Source: Thermoclostridium caenicola
GTDB taxonomy: Bacteria > Bacillota > Clostridia > DSM-8532
NCBI RefSeq assembly: GCF_900142095.1
Contig: NZ_FQZP01000004.1
Coordinates: 52,744 to 116,743, forward strand
Direction: 5' to 3'
Length of the DNA stretch: 64,000 bases
Shown: positions 45,157 to 55,800 of the stretch, in pieces
Numbering within the stretch: position 1 is the first letter of the stretch
Layout: every line of letters begins with the position of its first letter
Program-made: the position numbers and the translations under genes
The notes under the pieces: generated by a model
Told to the model about the DNA's origin: nothing
What the model saw: the letters and a program-made list of their open reading frames with translations, nothing else
Databases searched by the model: none

Positions 45157-45300
45157 GGGGACGGTTCTTGCTACACACGCAAGCCATACCTGCTGTGTCA
45201 TTGCGAGCACCGAGTAAACGGTGCGCGGCAATCTCATCATACCTGTGGATAGCTGCGGAAGTGACTGAGATTGCTTCGTCGCTTCGCTCCGACAACTGAA
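45157..45300. repeat. REP-like hairpins and solo end of the palindromic element
   Basis: GGGGACGGTTCTT (45157-45169) is identical to the outer end of the element at 34982. Further on ATTGC...GCACC (45200-45211) pairs with GGTGC...GCAAT (45220-45232) and GCAATCTC (45228-45235) pairs with GAGATTGC (45267-45274), a pattern typical of REP-type repeats. Together with the terminator this accounts for most of the 373-nt gap before spoIIE; the remainder (45301-45488) is AT-rich then GC-rich, with a TATAAT at 45368-45373 that may belong to spoIIE. Confidence 0.65.
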
Positions 45301-45488
45301 CGCTTACTCCCGGACTCTTGTTATTTCCCTATATCCGTAAATAATACTAAAATTGCACCATGGCTCATATAATTAACCGGGCGCGGCCGGATGGGCTTTT
45401 TCTTTCCCGTTTGCCGGCGGAAAACCGGTGTGGCTTATGGGAAGAAAAGTGCCGTTTGCGCCTTCTTACCAATGAAGAGGAACGGGGG

Positions 45489-47846
45489 ATGCAAATGGAT
45501 AACGCAGCGGAAATAAAGGCGCGTGACCATGGTTTCAAGCTTCTTCTCAAATGGTTCGGGCAGATCACGTTTTTCCGGTTCGTACAGGCAATCCTGTGCT
45601 TTTTCTTCACACGGGCCAGCTTCTTTGAAGTCCTGCGTCCTTTTGGGCTGGCCTTTTACTGTGCTGCGCAGTTTTCCGGTCCGGACAGGCTCCTGGCCGT
45701 TGTTGCGCTGACAGCGGGCAATCTCATTCATTCCGGCTTTTTCGAAGCGTTTCGTCAACTGGCTGCTGTGCTGATCTTTGAGTTGCTGCTCCATTTCCGC
45801 AGCCTCAGCGGGCATGCCAAACCCACGGTCCTCAACCGCTCGGTGATGATGGGCCTCACGGTACTGGCGACCGGGTTGGTCAAGGGGCTTGTGCAGGGAT
45901 TCCATGTGTACGATCTGGTGGCCTCCCTGCTGTGCGCAGCCTTTGCGTTTTCGGTTGCCGTGCTGATACAGCCTGCCCTGATGCAGAAGGATGATATCAA
46001 GGCCAGCCTGTACAGGCAAAACGGCAGATTGACGGCAGCAAAGGCCATACTGGCCTGCCTGTCCATCATCAGCCTGGAGGGCTTGTTCATAACCGAACTG
46101 GACCTGAGCGGCATGATGGCAGGCCTGGTGGTCCTTGTCTTTGCCCGCAGCAGGGGAAGCGCATGCGCTGCCTGTATGGGTGCCTGCATGGGATTTGTGC
46201 TGACCATGTACCGAATCCCGGGTGCCCTGGAACTGCCTGGGTTGTATGCACTGGCCGGTGCGGCAGCCGGACTGCCTTTCAGGAGAAGAGTTGTGCCGGT
46301 ATTCCTCTGGACAGCGGTCATCCTTTTTTTCACAGGCTTGTCCATCCTGAATGGCAACATGATCATGGGATACTACAGCATCATGGTGGCAGGCGTCTTG
46401 TTCCTTTTCATCCCTGCCAAACCTCTGAACATCCTGTGCGAATACCTGGCCGGCCCCAAGGCCCGCAAGGCGCTGGATGACGAAGTGGGCAGACGGGCGT
46501 CCCTGGAGGCTTCCGACAGGCTGTACATACTGGGCAAGGCGCTTGCAAGGGTTTCCAGGAATGTTCAGGAGTTTCTGAATGACGAGACCGAAAACGAGCG
46601 GACCATGGCAGAGTCGGTGATGGAGATCGTAGCCGACAAGGTCTGCCGACGCTGCCCGCAATGTGAAAGGTGCTGGGGTACCAATTTCATGAAGACCTAC
46701 AAACTGGTGGAAAAAGCCCTGTCCGAACTGAAGACCGATGAAACCGGGCTGCTGGAGATACCCGGATGGTTCCGCAATACCTGCACCAGGAACGATCGGT
46801 TTGTCGAAAGCCTGGGCATCGCTTTCTCCATCTACAAAACGGAAAGGGTCTGGAGGGCCAGGCTCAATGAGGCAAGGGAACGCATTGCAGAGCAGGCCGG
46901 CATCATCTCGGGAAACATCATGAGCATTGCCCGTTCCATCGTGGAACACAGGAGCAGGAATTACGAGATTGAGGAAAGCTTTCTTGAGGCTGCTGCAAGC
47001 TCGGGGATTCCTGTTGCGGATATCCGGATAGGGTCGGACGGTGGATCCAGGACTTCCGCAGATGTGGTGTGCGAGGGGATTCACAGGATCAACATGGACC
47101 AGCTGGACAATCTGGTCAAAGCCTTCCTCGGCAGCCAGATTGTCAGGATAGGGGAGATGAGGCGGGATATGCTGGGCTATTCGGTACTCCGGTACATGAA
47201 CAAGCCCAGATACCGCACCATAACGGGCGTAGCCCGCCTTTCCATGGAGAAATCACCTGTATCCGGGGACAGTTTCACCTTTTTCATCAACGGTTCAGGT
47301 CTCCATATCAGCGCCATCAGCGATGGCGCCGGCAGCGGCAAACGGGCCGAGCGCTACAGCAGAAACACCATCCAGATGCTGGAGTATCTCATGGACGAAG
47401 GCGTGGACATCGCTTTTTCCTTTCAACTCATCAGGTTATACCTGGGCATCAGGGGAGAAAGGGAGATCCTGGCGACCTTGGATGCCTGCGCCATCAATCT
47501 GATGGACGGAAGCGTCCGGTTCTACAAACTGGGTGCACCGGCTTCCTATATCAGGAGCATGGAGGGTGTCAGCGAGATCTCCGGAACAGATTCCGACGGG
47601 GACTCCGGTGATGAAGAGGACAAGCCCACCGTATACAGGGTTTCGGAGGGAGATTTCGTGATCATGGTATCCGATGGCGTTTACGATGCCTTTTGCGATA
47701 AAGGGCAGCCAACGCTGCAGAAGTTTATTGCGGCCCTGGATACGCTGAACCCGCAGCAGATGGCCGATATGATCCTCACGGAAGCCAATCTGCGAAGCAA
47801 CGGCGCCCGGGATGACATGACCGTGCTGGTGACGCGCCTATGGTGA
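45489..47846 (+). CDS. spoIIE: Stage II sporulation protein E phosphatase
   Basis: 785 residues from the ATG at 45489 (AGGAACGGGGG upstream). About ten membrane helices in residues 30-330, a central oligomerisation region with a Cys group (CRRCPQCERCW, about 398-408), and a C-terminal PP2C phosphatase with SDGAGSGKRAERYS, MVSDGVYDAF and ARDDMTVLVTRLW. It dephosphorylates SpoIIAA and so releases sigma-F in the forespore; it also localises to the polar septum. Its last 9 nt overlap the convergent murC. A clear Spo0A box was not found. Confidence 0.95.
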   Translation: MQMDNAAEIKARDHGFKLLLKWFGQITFFRFVQAILCFFFTRASFFEVLRPFGLAFYCAAQFSGPDRLLAVVALTAGNLIHSGFFEAFRQLAAVLIFELLLHFRSLSGHAKPTVLNRSVMMGLTVLATGLVKGLVQGFHVYDLVASLLCAAFAFSVAVLIQPALMQKDDIKASLYRQNGRLTAAKAILACLSIISLEGLFITELDLSGMMAGLVVLVFARSRGSACAACMGACMGFVLTMYRIPGALELPGLYALAGAAAGLPFRRRVVPVFLWTAVILFFTGLSILNGNMIMGYYSIMVAGVLFLFIPAKPLNILCEYLAGPKARKALDDEVGRRASLEASDRLYILGKALARVSRNVQEFLNDETENERTMAESVMEIVADKVCRRCPQCERCWGTNFMKTYKLVEKALSELKTDETGLLEIPGWFRNTCTRNDRFVESLGIAFSIYKTERVWRARLNEARERIAEQAGIISGNIMSIARSIVEHRSRNYEIEESFLEAAASSGIPVADIRIGSDGGSRTSADVVCEGIHRINMDQLDNLVKAFLGSQIVRIGEMRRDMLGYSVLRYMNKPRYRTITGVARLSMEKSPVSGDSFTFFINGSGLHISAISDGAGSGKRAERYSRNTIQMLEYLMDEGVDIAFSFQLIRLYLGIRGEREILATLDACAINLMDGSVRFYKLGAPASYIRSMEGVSEISGTDSDGDSGDEEDKPTVYRVSEGDFVIMVSDGVYDAFCDKGQPTLQKFIAALDTLNPQQMADMILTEANLRSNGARDDMTVLVTRLW

Positions 47847-49232
47847 GTCGGTTGCAGCCAGATACATCTCGCCAACCTTATGGATATCCCCGGCCCCCAT
47901 GGTGAGGATCAGGTCGCCCGACTGGGCGTTTTCGCCGAGAAAGGATACGATACCGGCAAAATCAGGAATATAGACGGCGTTGCCCGTATTCCTGTTGATG
48001 CCGTCCGCCAGGGCGCGGGCATGGATGAGCCCGGTATCCTTTTCCCTGGCCGCGTATATATCGGCGACCACCACGGTATCCGCCAGGGCGAAGGAACGGG
48101 AAAAATCGTCCAGGAGTTCATAGGTCCTGGTATAGGTGTGGGGCTGGAAAATGCAGAACAAACGGCCTAATGCAAGAGCCCGGGCCGCCTGCAGGGTAGC
48201 CTGAATCTCGGTGGGATGGTGGGCATAATCGTCCAAGACGCGAATGCCGTTCTTTATGCCCTTGTCCTCCAGCCTTCGGTGGGTGCCCCTGAAGCTTTCC
48301 AGACCTTTGATGATGGCGGTCTGAGGGATGCCCAGGGCATGGCAGGAAGCAATGCAGGCCAGCGCATTTGAGACGTTGTGGAGGCCGGGCACCGAAAGCT
48401 TCACCCTGCTCCAGGACGATTTCTTATGATAAACCGTAAAGCTTGCGCAGCCGTTTTCAAAAGCGATATCCTCGCAGGTCCAGTCCGCTTCCGGGGATTT
48501 CAGACCATAGGAAATGAAAGGCCTGGTCAGGGATTTGGAAAGCAGACGGGTTTGGGGATCGTCAAGGTTGAGAACGATGGTACCCGGGTTCCTCACCTGT
48601 GAAAGGAAGGCTTCAAAGGAGGAACGGATGTGATCCACATCCCTGAAATAATCCAGGTGATCGGCATCGATATTCAGAACCACGGCAAGGGAGGGTCTGA
48701 ATTTCAGGAAGCTGTCCTTGTATTCACAGGCTTCCGCAACGAACCAGCCACTGCTGCCTATCCGCGTATTGCCGCCGATGGCATCAAGAAGCCCGCCCAC
48801 GTGGATGGTGGGATCGAGCCCGCCTTCCAGCATGACTTGGGATATCATGGACGTGGTGGTGGTCTTCCCGTGGGTACCTGAAACCGCGACGGCATGCTGG
48901 AAATGATCCATGATGACGCCCAGGAGCTCCGCCCGTTCCATGACAGGAATACCCTTGCTGCGGGCTTCGGTCAGTTCGGGATTATCCTGGGGGATGGCGG
49001 CCGAGTAGACCACCAGGTCCTGGTTGGTTATGTTCGAGGCCTCATGGGACGGAAAAACGATCGCTCCCATGTTCTTCAGCCTGTCGGTGATATCGGACTC
49101 ATGCAGATCGGAACCGGTAATTTTAACGCCTCTATGCATCAATATTTCAGCCAGACCGCTCATGCTGATGCCGCCAATGCCCACCATGTGAACGGTAATA
49201 TTTCCTGGCGAAAACGTAAAGCGGTTAGTCAT
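47838..49232 (-). CDS. murC: UDP-N-acetylmuramate-L-alanine ligase
   Basis: 464 residues. N-terminal GIGGISMSGLAEIL nucleotide-type fold, P-loop SGTHGKTTTTSM (about 110-121), and Mur ligase C-domain with DDYAHHPTEI and QPHTYTRT. It adds L-Ala to UDP-MurNAc. The ATG at 49232 is chosen with GGAG 9 nt upstream; the ATG at 49247 abuts it. Convergent with spoIIE, overlapping by 9 nt; divergent from spoVG. Confidence 0.96.
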   Translation of the reverse strand: MTNRFTFSPGNITVHMVGIGGISMSGLAEILMHRGVKITGSDLHESDITDRLKNMGAIVFPSHEASNITNQDLVVYSAAIPQDNPELTEARSKGIPVMERAELLGVIMDHFQHAVAVSGTHGKTTTTSMISQVMLEGGLDPTIHVGGLLDAIGGNTRIGSSGWFVAEACEYKDSFLKFRPSLAVVLNIDADHLDYFRDVDHIRSSFEAFLSQVRNPGTIVLNLDDPQTRLLSKSLTRPFISYGLKSPEADWTCEDIAFENGCASFTVYHKKSSWSRVKLSVPGLHNVSNALACIASCHALGIPQTAIIKGLESFRGTHRRLEDKGIKNGIRVLDDYAHHPTEIQATLQAARALALGRLFCIFQPHTYTRTYELLDDFSRSFALADTVVVADIYAAREKDTGLIHARALADGINRNTGNAVYIPDFAGIVSFLGENAQSGDLILTMGAGDIHKVGEMYLAATDSP

Positions 49233-49366
49233 GCATACACGCTCCATACTTTTATGTCAGATCGATTATATACCAGTGGACAAGATGGATACAAGGTTCA
49301 CAGAGGAAGTATTCCATTGTTCAGGAAAAAATATGCAATAAAAATTTACTTAAATTTTATAAATAA

Positions 49367-49395
49367 GAAGGATATTTGAAATTTATGCCGAAATA
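49367..49395 (+). promoter_or_regulatory. Sigma-H promoter of spoVG with AT-rich upstream region
   Basis: GAAGGATAT (49367-49375) and GCCGAAATA (49387-49395) with an 11-nt spacer match the sigma-H -35 (RnAGGAwww) perfectly and the -10 (RnnGAATww) with one mismatch. The upstream 40 nt are nearly all A/T, as in the B. subtilis spoVG promoter where AbrB binds. A second TATAAT at 49417-49422 has no well-spaced -35. Confidence 0.75.
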
Positions 49396-49456
49396 TTGTA
49401 TTATAAATTACACTACTATAATCTACATGTAAAGAACGGAAGGTGGGCTGCTAAAA

Positions 49457-49750
49457 ATGGAGATAACAGATATCAGAATCCGCAAGGTAGAAGCAGAGGG
49501 AAAAATGAAGGCTGTCGTGTCCGTTACCTTTGATAACGAGTTCGTTGTACACGACATCAAGATCATTGAGAGTCAGAGCGGAATGTTTATCGCAATGCCG
49601 AGCCGTAAGACCCCCTCAGGGGAGTTCAGGGACATTGCGCATCCTATCAATGCAGATGCGAGGAACAAGGTCCAAAGCGCCATCCTGGAGAAGTACCAGT
49701 CCATGCTTGCAGAGGAAGAAGCGGCTGGAGCCCTTGCCAGTATGGAATAA
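49457..49750 (+). CDS. spoVG: SpoVG, septation and sporulation regulator
   Basis: 97 residues. [21 protein letters not shown] and [22 protein letters not shown] are diagnostic. SpoVG binds nucleic acids and affects asymmetric septation and virulence genes. GGAAGGTGGG is the ribosome-binding site. It precedes glmU, as in Bacillus and Clostridium. Confidence 0.97.
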   Translation: MEITDIRIRKVEAEGKMKAVVSVTFDNEFVVHDIKIIESQSGMFIAMPSRKTPSGEFRDIAHPINADARNKVQSAILEKYQSMLAEEEAAGALASME

Positions 49751-49776
49751 TAGAAACTGATTCAGATTATTTATTT

Positions 49777-49809
49777 GGCACTTATGTATTTAAGTGCCTT
49801 ATTTATTTT
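49777..49809 (+). terminator. Rho-independent terminator of spoVG
   Basis: GGCACTTA-TGTATT-TAAGTGCC followed by TTATTTATTTTT. Confidence 0.9.
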
Positions 49810-49833
49810 TCCGTGAATTATCAGTCTGCACAA

Positions 49834-49862
49834 TTGAAAACAAAGGCCGAAAATGAGAGAAT
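49834..49862 (+). promoter_or_regulatory. Candidate glmU promoter
   Basis: TTGAAA (49834-49839) and GAGAAT (49857-49862) with a 17-bp spacer; the -10 is weak. Confidence 0.4.
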
Positions 49863-49895
49863 GTTGGGTGGAAAGCCATCGAAAGGAGCATTGTT

Positions 49896-51269
49896 ATGCG
49901 AGATTTGGTAACCGTGATCCTTGCGGCCGGAGCGGGTACGAGGATGAAATCCCATACCGCAAAGGTTCTGCATAAAATCTGCGGGCAGCCTATGCTGGCT
50001 TATGTGATGGATGCGGCCAGAAAGGCCGGTTCAGGTGAAATTATCGCGGTGCTTGGACACCAGGCGGAACAGGTGAAGGAAGCGGTAAAGGATGTCGCCT
50101 TTGTGCTTCAGGAGCAGCAACTGGGTACCGGCCATGCGGTTATGCAGGCAAGGCCCCTTCTGGAGGGAAAAAGCGGTACCGTGCTGGTCCTTTACGGCGA
50201 TACCCCGCTCATCACGGGAGATACACTGAAGCAGGCCTACGAGGTCCATTTGGAGAGTAAAAACCAGGTTACGGTCATCACTGCCCGGGTGCAGGATCCC
50301 ACCGGCTACGGCAGGATCGTCCGGGACGGGGATGGCAGGATCCGCGCCATTGTGGAACACAAGGATGCCACAGAAGAGCAGAGGGCCATTCAGGAGATCA
50401 ATTCAGGCATGTACTTCTTTGAAATCCCTGCGCTTTTGAAGGCACTGGACAGACTCAACAACGCCAACAGCCAGGGGGAGTACTACCTTACCGATACCAT
50501 TGAAATCATCCTGTCCGATAACGGTTCGGCAGGTGCTTACCTTATCGGCGACAGCACGGAGATCCTTGGGATCAACGATCGGATTCAGCTTGCCGAAGCT
50601 GAAAGGATTATGCATGACAGGATCGTACAGACCCATATGAAGAACGGGGTGACTTTCATTCTCCCCGAAACTTCGGTGATCGCCCCCCAGGTGGAAATCG
50701 GCAGGGATACGGTGATATATCCCGGGACCATCCTGGAAGGCAGCACCCGCATCGGGGAGCAGTGCGTCATAGGTCCCTATTCACGTATTGTTGACAGCAC
50801 CATTGGGAATGATGTTCATGTTATGAACTCGGTTATCCTGGAATCGGAAATCAGGGCGAAAACCAAGGTCGGGCCCTTTGCCTACCTGAGGCCCGGAAGC
50901 AAAATTGGCTGCAATGTCAAGATCGGAGATTTCGTTGAGGTCAAGAAATCCGAGATTGGAGACAACACCAAGGTATCCCATCTTACCTATATCGGGGATG
51001 CCCAGATCGGCAGGAATGTCAATCTGGGATGTGGGGTCGTGGTTGTCAACTACGATGGGGTCAAAAAACATAAGACTGTGGTCGGGGATTATGCCTTTGT
51101 TGGCTGCAATGTCAACCTGGTATCGCCGGTTGAGGTGAAAGAGCACGCCTACATCGCGGCGGGCTCCACCATCACGGAAGAAGTCCCCGCGTACTCCCTG
51201 GCTATCGCGCGCAGCCGGCAGACCATCATCAGCGATTGGGTCAAGCGGAAAGGGCTTGACAAGAAATGA
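49896..51269 (+). CDS. glmU: Bifunctional GlmU (uridyltransferase / acetyltransferase)
   Basis: 457 residues. N-terminal pyrophosphorylase with LAAGAGTRMKS (about 9-19) and the C-terminal left-handed beta-helix acetyltransferase with hexapeptide repeats (about 250-435) and catalytic His in LTYIGDA-context. It makes UDP-GlcNAc for cell wall synthesis. AAAGGAG precedes the ATG by 8 nt. prs starts 24 nt after the stop, in the conserved glmU-prs order. Confidence 0.97.
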   Translation: MRDLVTVILAAGAGTRMKSHTAKVLHKICGQPMLAYVMDAARKAGSGEIIAVLGHQAEQVKEAVKDVAFVLQEQQLGTGHAVMQARPLLEGKSGTVLVLYGDTPLITGDTLKQAYEVHLESKNQVTVITARVQDPTGYGRIVRDGDGRIRAIVEHKDATEEQRAIQEINSGMYFFEIPALLKALDRLNNANSQGEYYLTDTIEIILSDNGSAGAYLIGDSTEILGINDRIQLAEAERIMHDRIVQTHMKNGVTFILPETSVIAPQVEIGRDTVIYPGTILEGSTRIGEQCVIGPYSRIVDSTIGNDVHVMNSVILESEIRAKTKVGPFAYLRPGSKIGCNVKIGDFVEVKKSEIGDNTKVSHLTYIGDAQIGRNVNLGCGVVVVNYDGVKKHKTVVGDYAFVGCNVNLVSPVEVKEHAYIAAGSTITEEVPAYSLAIARSRQTIISDWVKRKGLDKK

Positions 51270-51293
51270 TTGAACTTCGGAGGTTTCATTGCT

Positions 51294-52256
51294 ATGAATC
51301 TTCACGGTAAGGACATCAAAATCTTTGCGGGCAATTCCAACCGGGAACTGGCCGAAGAGATTGCCCAAAAGATCGGCCTGCCATTAGGTGCTTCCGTGGT
51401 GGGACATTTCAGCGACGGCGAAACAGCCATCAGCATCAACGAACCGGTCAGGGGTTCCGATGTTTTCATCATCCAGTCCACCAGCGCACCGGTCAACGAT
51501 AACCTGGTGGAGCTGCTGATCATGATAGACGCGATGAAGCGTGCATCTGCGGGTCGGATTACCGCTGTCATGCCCTATTTCGGCTATGCACGCCAGGACC
51601 GGAAAGCCAAGGCCAGGGACCCCATTTCTGCAAAGCTGGTGGCCAATCTTCTCACCACAGCCGGTGCCGACAGGATCCTTACCATGGATCTTCATGTGCC
51701 GCAGTTGCAGGGCTTCTTTGACATTCCTGTGGATCACCTGCAGGGTTCCCCGATTTTGGCCAGGTACTTCCTGGAGAAGTTCCAGGGGAAGGTTGACGAT
51801 GTGGTGGTTGTGTCCCCAGATGTGGGGAGCGTGGGAAGATCCAGAAGGTTCGCGGAAAAGATGGAAGTTCCGCTTGCCATCATCGACAAGAGGCGTCCGA
51901 AGGCCAATGTCTGCGAGATCATGAACATCATCGGCGATGTCAGGGGAAAGCGGGCCATCCTGGTGGATGATCTGATAGACACGGCCGGCACGGTGGTCAA
52001 TGCGGCCAACGCCCTGGCCGACATGGGCGCTACAGAAGTTTATGCCTGCTGTACCCATGGGGTGCTTTCAGGACCGGCCATCGACAGGATCAGGACCTCG
52101 GTCATCAAAGAGGTGGTGGTCCTCAATACCATCCAGATCCCCAAAGAAAAGCGCATCAATAAGCTGACAATCCTTTCGGTGGGCGATGTTTTTGCGGAAG
52201 CCATTGAAAGGATATATGGCGACATATCCATTTCCACAATCTTTACGCAACTGTAG
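51294..52256 (+). CDS. prs: Ribose-phosphate pyrophosphokinase
   Basis: 320 residues. [33 protein letters not shown] and the PRPP-binding loop [10 protein letters not shown] (about 222-231) are present. It makes PRPP for purines, pyrimidines, His and Trp. The ATG at 51294 has GGAGG 10 nt upstream; the start at 51270 merges with the glmU stop. Confidence 0.97.
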   Translation: MNLHGKDIKIFAGNSNRELAEEIAQKIGLPLGASVVGHFSDGETAISINEPVRGSDVFIIQSTSAPVNDNLVELLIMIDAMKRASAGRITAVMPYFGYARQDRKAKARDPISAKLVANLLTTAGADRILTMDLHVPQLQGFFDIPVDHLQGSPILARYFLEKFQGKVDDVVVVSPDVGSVGRSRRFAEKMEVPLAIIDKRRPKANVCEIMNIIGDVRGKRAILVDDLIDTAGTVVNAANALADMGATEVYACCTHGVLSGPAIDRIRTSVIKEVVVLNTIQIPKEKRINKLTILSVGDVFAEAIERIYGDISISTIFTQL

Positions 52257-52267
52257 AGGAGTATGCC

Positions 52268-52828
52268 ATGTTTATCATAGCCGGGCTCGGAAATCCGGGT
52301 CCCCGTTACCAAATGACCAGACATAATGTGGGTTTTGAGACCATTGATTACCTGGCGGCCCTGTACCGGCTGACCCAGTTCAAATCCAAACACAAAGCCC
52401 TGGTATCCGAAGGCATGATGCAGGGCAAGAAGGTGATGCTGGTCAAGCCGCAGACCTTTATGAACAACAGCGGTGAATCATTGGCGGAGATCCTCGGCTA
52501 TTACAAGGCCGAACCGACTCAACTCATCGTGATTTACGACGATATCGATCTGGAACCGGGCAAGATCCGCATAAGGGCCAAGGGCGGCCCGGGAACCCAT
52601 AATGGCATGCGGTCGATTGTCAGCCACCTGAATACCGAGGACTTTCCCAGGGTCAGAATAGGAATCGGCAAGCCCGATCCGCAGATAGACCTGGCCGATT
52701 ATGTGCTGGGCAGGTTCACGCCGGAGGAAAGGGCGCTGGTCAATGAGGCCATTGAGAAGGCAGCCCTTGCTGTGGCTACCATGGTTTGCGCCTCGGTAGA
52801 AGTGGCCATGGGAAAATATAACGGATGA
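52268..52828 (+). CDS. pth: Peptidyl-tRNA hydrolase
   Basis: 186 residues. GLGNPGPRYQMTRHNVGF (about 6-23) with the catalytic His, and YDDIDLEPGKIRIR with Asp. It frees peptides from drop-off tRNA. GAGGAG precedes the ATG. Its stop overlaps the mfd start (ATGA). Confidence 0.97.
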   Translation: MFIIAGLGNPGPRYQMTRHNVGFETIDYLAALYRLTQFKSKHKALVSEGMMQGKKVMLVKPQTFMNNSGESLAEILGYYKAEPTQLIVIYDDIDLEPGKIRIRAKGGPGTHNGMRSIVSHLNTEDFPRVRIGIGKPDPQIDLADYVLGRFTPEERALVNEAIEKAALAVATMVCASVEVAMGKYNG

Positions 52829-55800
52829 GTCAGATGAAGCTACTGAATTCCCTTTTGTCTGTATCGGCCCGATTAAGGGAGATAACCGGAAAGATACGAC
52901 CCGGTGCCGAACTTCTGGTATCCGGGATTTCCGATTCACAAAAACGGCATCTCGCCTGGTGGGCGGCCTGTGAAACCGGTATGAAGGGCATTTATGTGGC
53001 CTGGAACGAAATGCAGGCCCGGCAGGCCCTGGCGGACCTGTCCTGGCTTACCGGGGATCGGGCCGTCTATTTGCCCTGCCGTGAAATCATGCTCTATGAT
53101 GTGGAAGCCAGGAGCTTCGAACAAACCTATGACCGGATCACAGCCCTGATGCGGATCCTGGAAGGCGACTACGACTTTGTGGTAACCTCGACGGAAGCGC
53201 TGCTTCACCGGCTTATGCCGCCCGATCAGCTGGCCCGGTATGTGCTGGAGCTTAAAATCGGCCAGCAGACAGCCATCGAGTCCCTGGAAGAAAAGCTTCT
53301 GGAGATGGGATATGAGCGGGTGGAAAAGGTTGAGGGAAAAGCCCAGTATGCCGTACGGGGCGGTATCCTGGACATTTTCCCCATCAATGCGGAGCTGCCG
53401 GCCCGCGTTGAATTCTTTGACATCGAAGTGGATTCCATCCGGGCTTTTTCGCCTGAAACCCAGCGTTCCATCCAGACCCTTGATCAGCTCACGGTATATC
53501 CCGCCAGGGAGATCATCTATACCCGCAGTCAAATCCCCGATATTACCCGACGCATCCAGGAAGCCCTGGACAGGACCCTCCGGAAGGTTTCCCAGGATAT
53601 TCGGCCCCTGCTTTCGAAGAACATCGGCCGGTACCTGGAAAAACTGCAGGACAGCCATTATTTTGCCGGGGTGGACAAATTCATTCCCTTCCTCCTGGAC
53701 AGGAAGGCCGATCTTTTTGAATATACAGGTGACGGGCATCTGCTGTTTTTTGAAGAGCCCGCAAGAACCCGCGAGCGGATGGAAAACGGACAGGAGGAAC
53801 TCCACAGCCTGTGCGATGTCCTCACAGAAAAGGGCATGGTCCTGGGCGAGACCTATGATCTGCTTTTTGATGCCAACACCATCCTGGAGTCGGCGGGTAG
53901 GCACCCGGTTGTAACCCTTGCCTCCCTTGAGGATGCCGGGCTTCTTTCACCACAGCCCGCGGTCCGTTGCCACGTCAATGGTTCCAGCATCAGTCCCTAT
54001 ATCGGCAAGATGGACTTGCTCTTTGATGATATCCGGGATTGGGCTGAGGGTGGATTCAGGATATTCATCCTGGTTTCCCGGGAGGACCGGATCGGGCGGA
54101 TGCTGGAGGAGCTTCGGGAAAAAGGGATCCCTGCAGCCGATGCCACGCGTTTTGAAGCCTGGCCGGAAGGGTTTTCCGTTGTGGTGGGATCCGGCAGTCT
54201 CCAAAGCGGTTTTGCCTACCGTGATGAAAAGCTTGTGGTGGTGACCGAGAGCGACATCTCGGCCAAAAGCGTGAAGAAACCGCGAAAGAGCGCCACGGCG
54301 CGCGGCAGACGCATTGAAACCTATACCGACCTTAAACCCGGAGACTATGTGGTTCACCAGGCCCATGGCATAGGCATCTATCAGGGCATGGAGCAACTGA
54401 CGGTGGAAGGGATCCGGCGGGACTACCTGAAGGTGGCCTACCGGGACGGCGGGTTGCTTTTCATCCCGACCACCCATATGGATCTCATCCAGAAATATGT
54501 GGGCTCGGAAGGCCGTGAGCCCAGGCTGAACAAACTGGGCGGAACCGAGTGGGTCAAGACCAAGAAACGGGTCAAGGAATCCCTTAAGGAACTGGCCGCA
54601 TCCCTCATCAAGCTCCAGGCCGAGAGAAAGAGCATGAAGGGTTATGCCTTTGCTCCCGACACGGTCTGGCAAAAGCAGTTTGAAGATGCCTTTCCCTACG
54701 AGGAGACCCCGGATCAGCTCAGGTGTGTTGAGGAAATCAAGCGGGACATGGAATCGGAGATCATCATGGACCGGCTGCTGTGCGGGGATGTGGGCTACGG
54801 CAAGACCGAGGTGGCGCTGCGTGCCGCTTTCAAGGCGGTCATGGACGGAAAACAGGTGGCCTTCCTGGTGCCTACCACCGTCCTGTGTGCCCAGCATTAT
54901 GAGAACTTCAAGAAACGCTTTTCCGGATTTCCCGTGCGCGTTGAGATGCTGAGCCGCTTCAGGACCGACGCGGAGCAGCGAGCCATCCTCCGCGACCTGA
55001 AAGCCGGCCGGATTGATATCATTGTGGGAACCCACATGCTTCTTTCGGAGGAAGTTAAGTTCAGGGATCTGGGACTTTTGGTGGTGGATGAGGAGCAGCG
55101 ATTCGGCGTGGCCCACAAGGAAACCATCAAGAGCCGATATCCCCATGTGGATACCCTTACCCTTTCGGCTACGCCCATACCAAGAACACTGAACATGTCC
55201 CTGATGGGCATACGCGATATCAGCACCATCGAGGATCCGCCGGAACACCGTTATCCTGTCCAGACCTATGTGGTGGAGTACCGGGATGATATTGTCCGGG
55301 ACGCCATTCACCGGGAACTGTCGCGCGACGGGCAGGTTTTCTACCTATACAACAGGGTTCGCGGCATCCAGTCGAAGGCTGCCCATATCCAGAAGCTCGT
55401 TCCGGAAGCCCGTGTCGGTTTTGCCCACGGCCAGATGAGCGAGAGGGAACTGGAACAGGTGATACAGTCCTTCGTTGAAAAGGAATTTGATGTACTGGTT
55501 TGCACCACCATCATCGAGTCGGGCATTGACATGCCGAATGTGAACACCATTATCGTGGAAGATTCGGACAGGCTTGGGCTTTCCCAACTCTACCAGCTAC
55601 GGGGAAGAGTGGGCCGTTCCAGCCGCCTGGCCTATGCCTACCTGACCTACAAGCGGGATAAGGCCCTCAACGAGATCGCCGAAAAGCGCCTGAAGGCCAT
55701 CCGGGAGTTCACCGAGTTCGGCTCGGGCTTCAAGATAGCCATGCGGGATCTGCAGATCCGCGGAGCCGGAAACCTCCTGGGCCCGGAACAGCACGGCCAT

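Noticed and set aside
45275..45300. Spo0A box upstream of spoIIE
   Set aside because: The nearest match (TGTCGGA on the minus strand) differs from TGTCGAA and belongs to the REP-type repeat; it is too far from the start to be convincing.
45435..47084. 549-codon minus-strand ORF opposite spoIIE
   Set aside because: Complement of the conserved SpoIIE membrane and central regions; no recognisable protein features.
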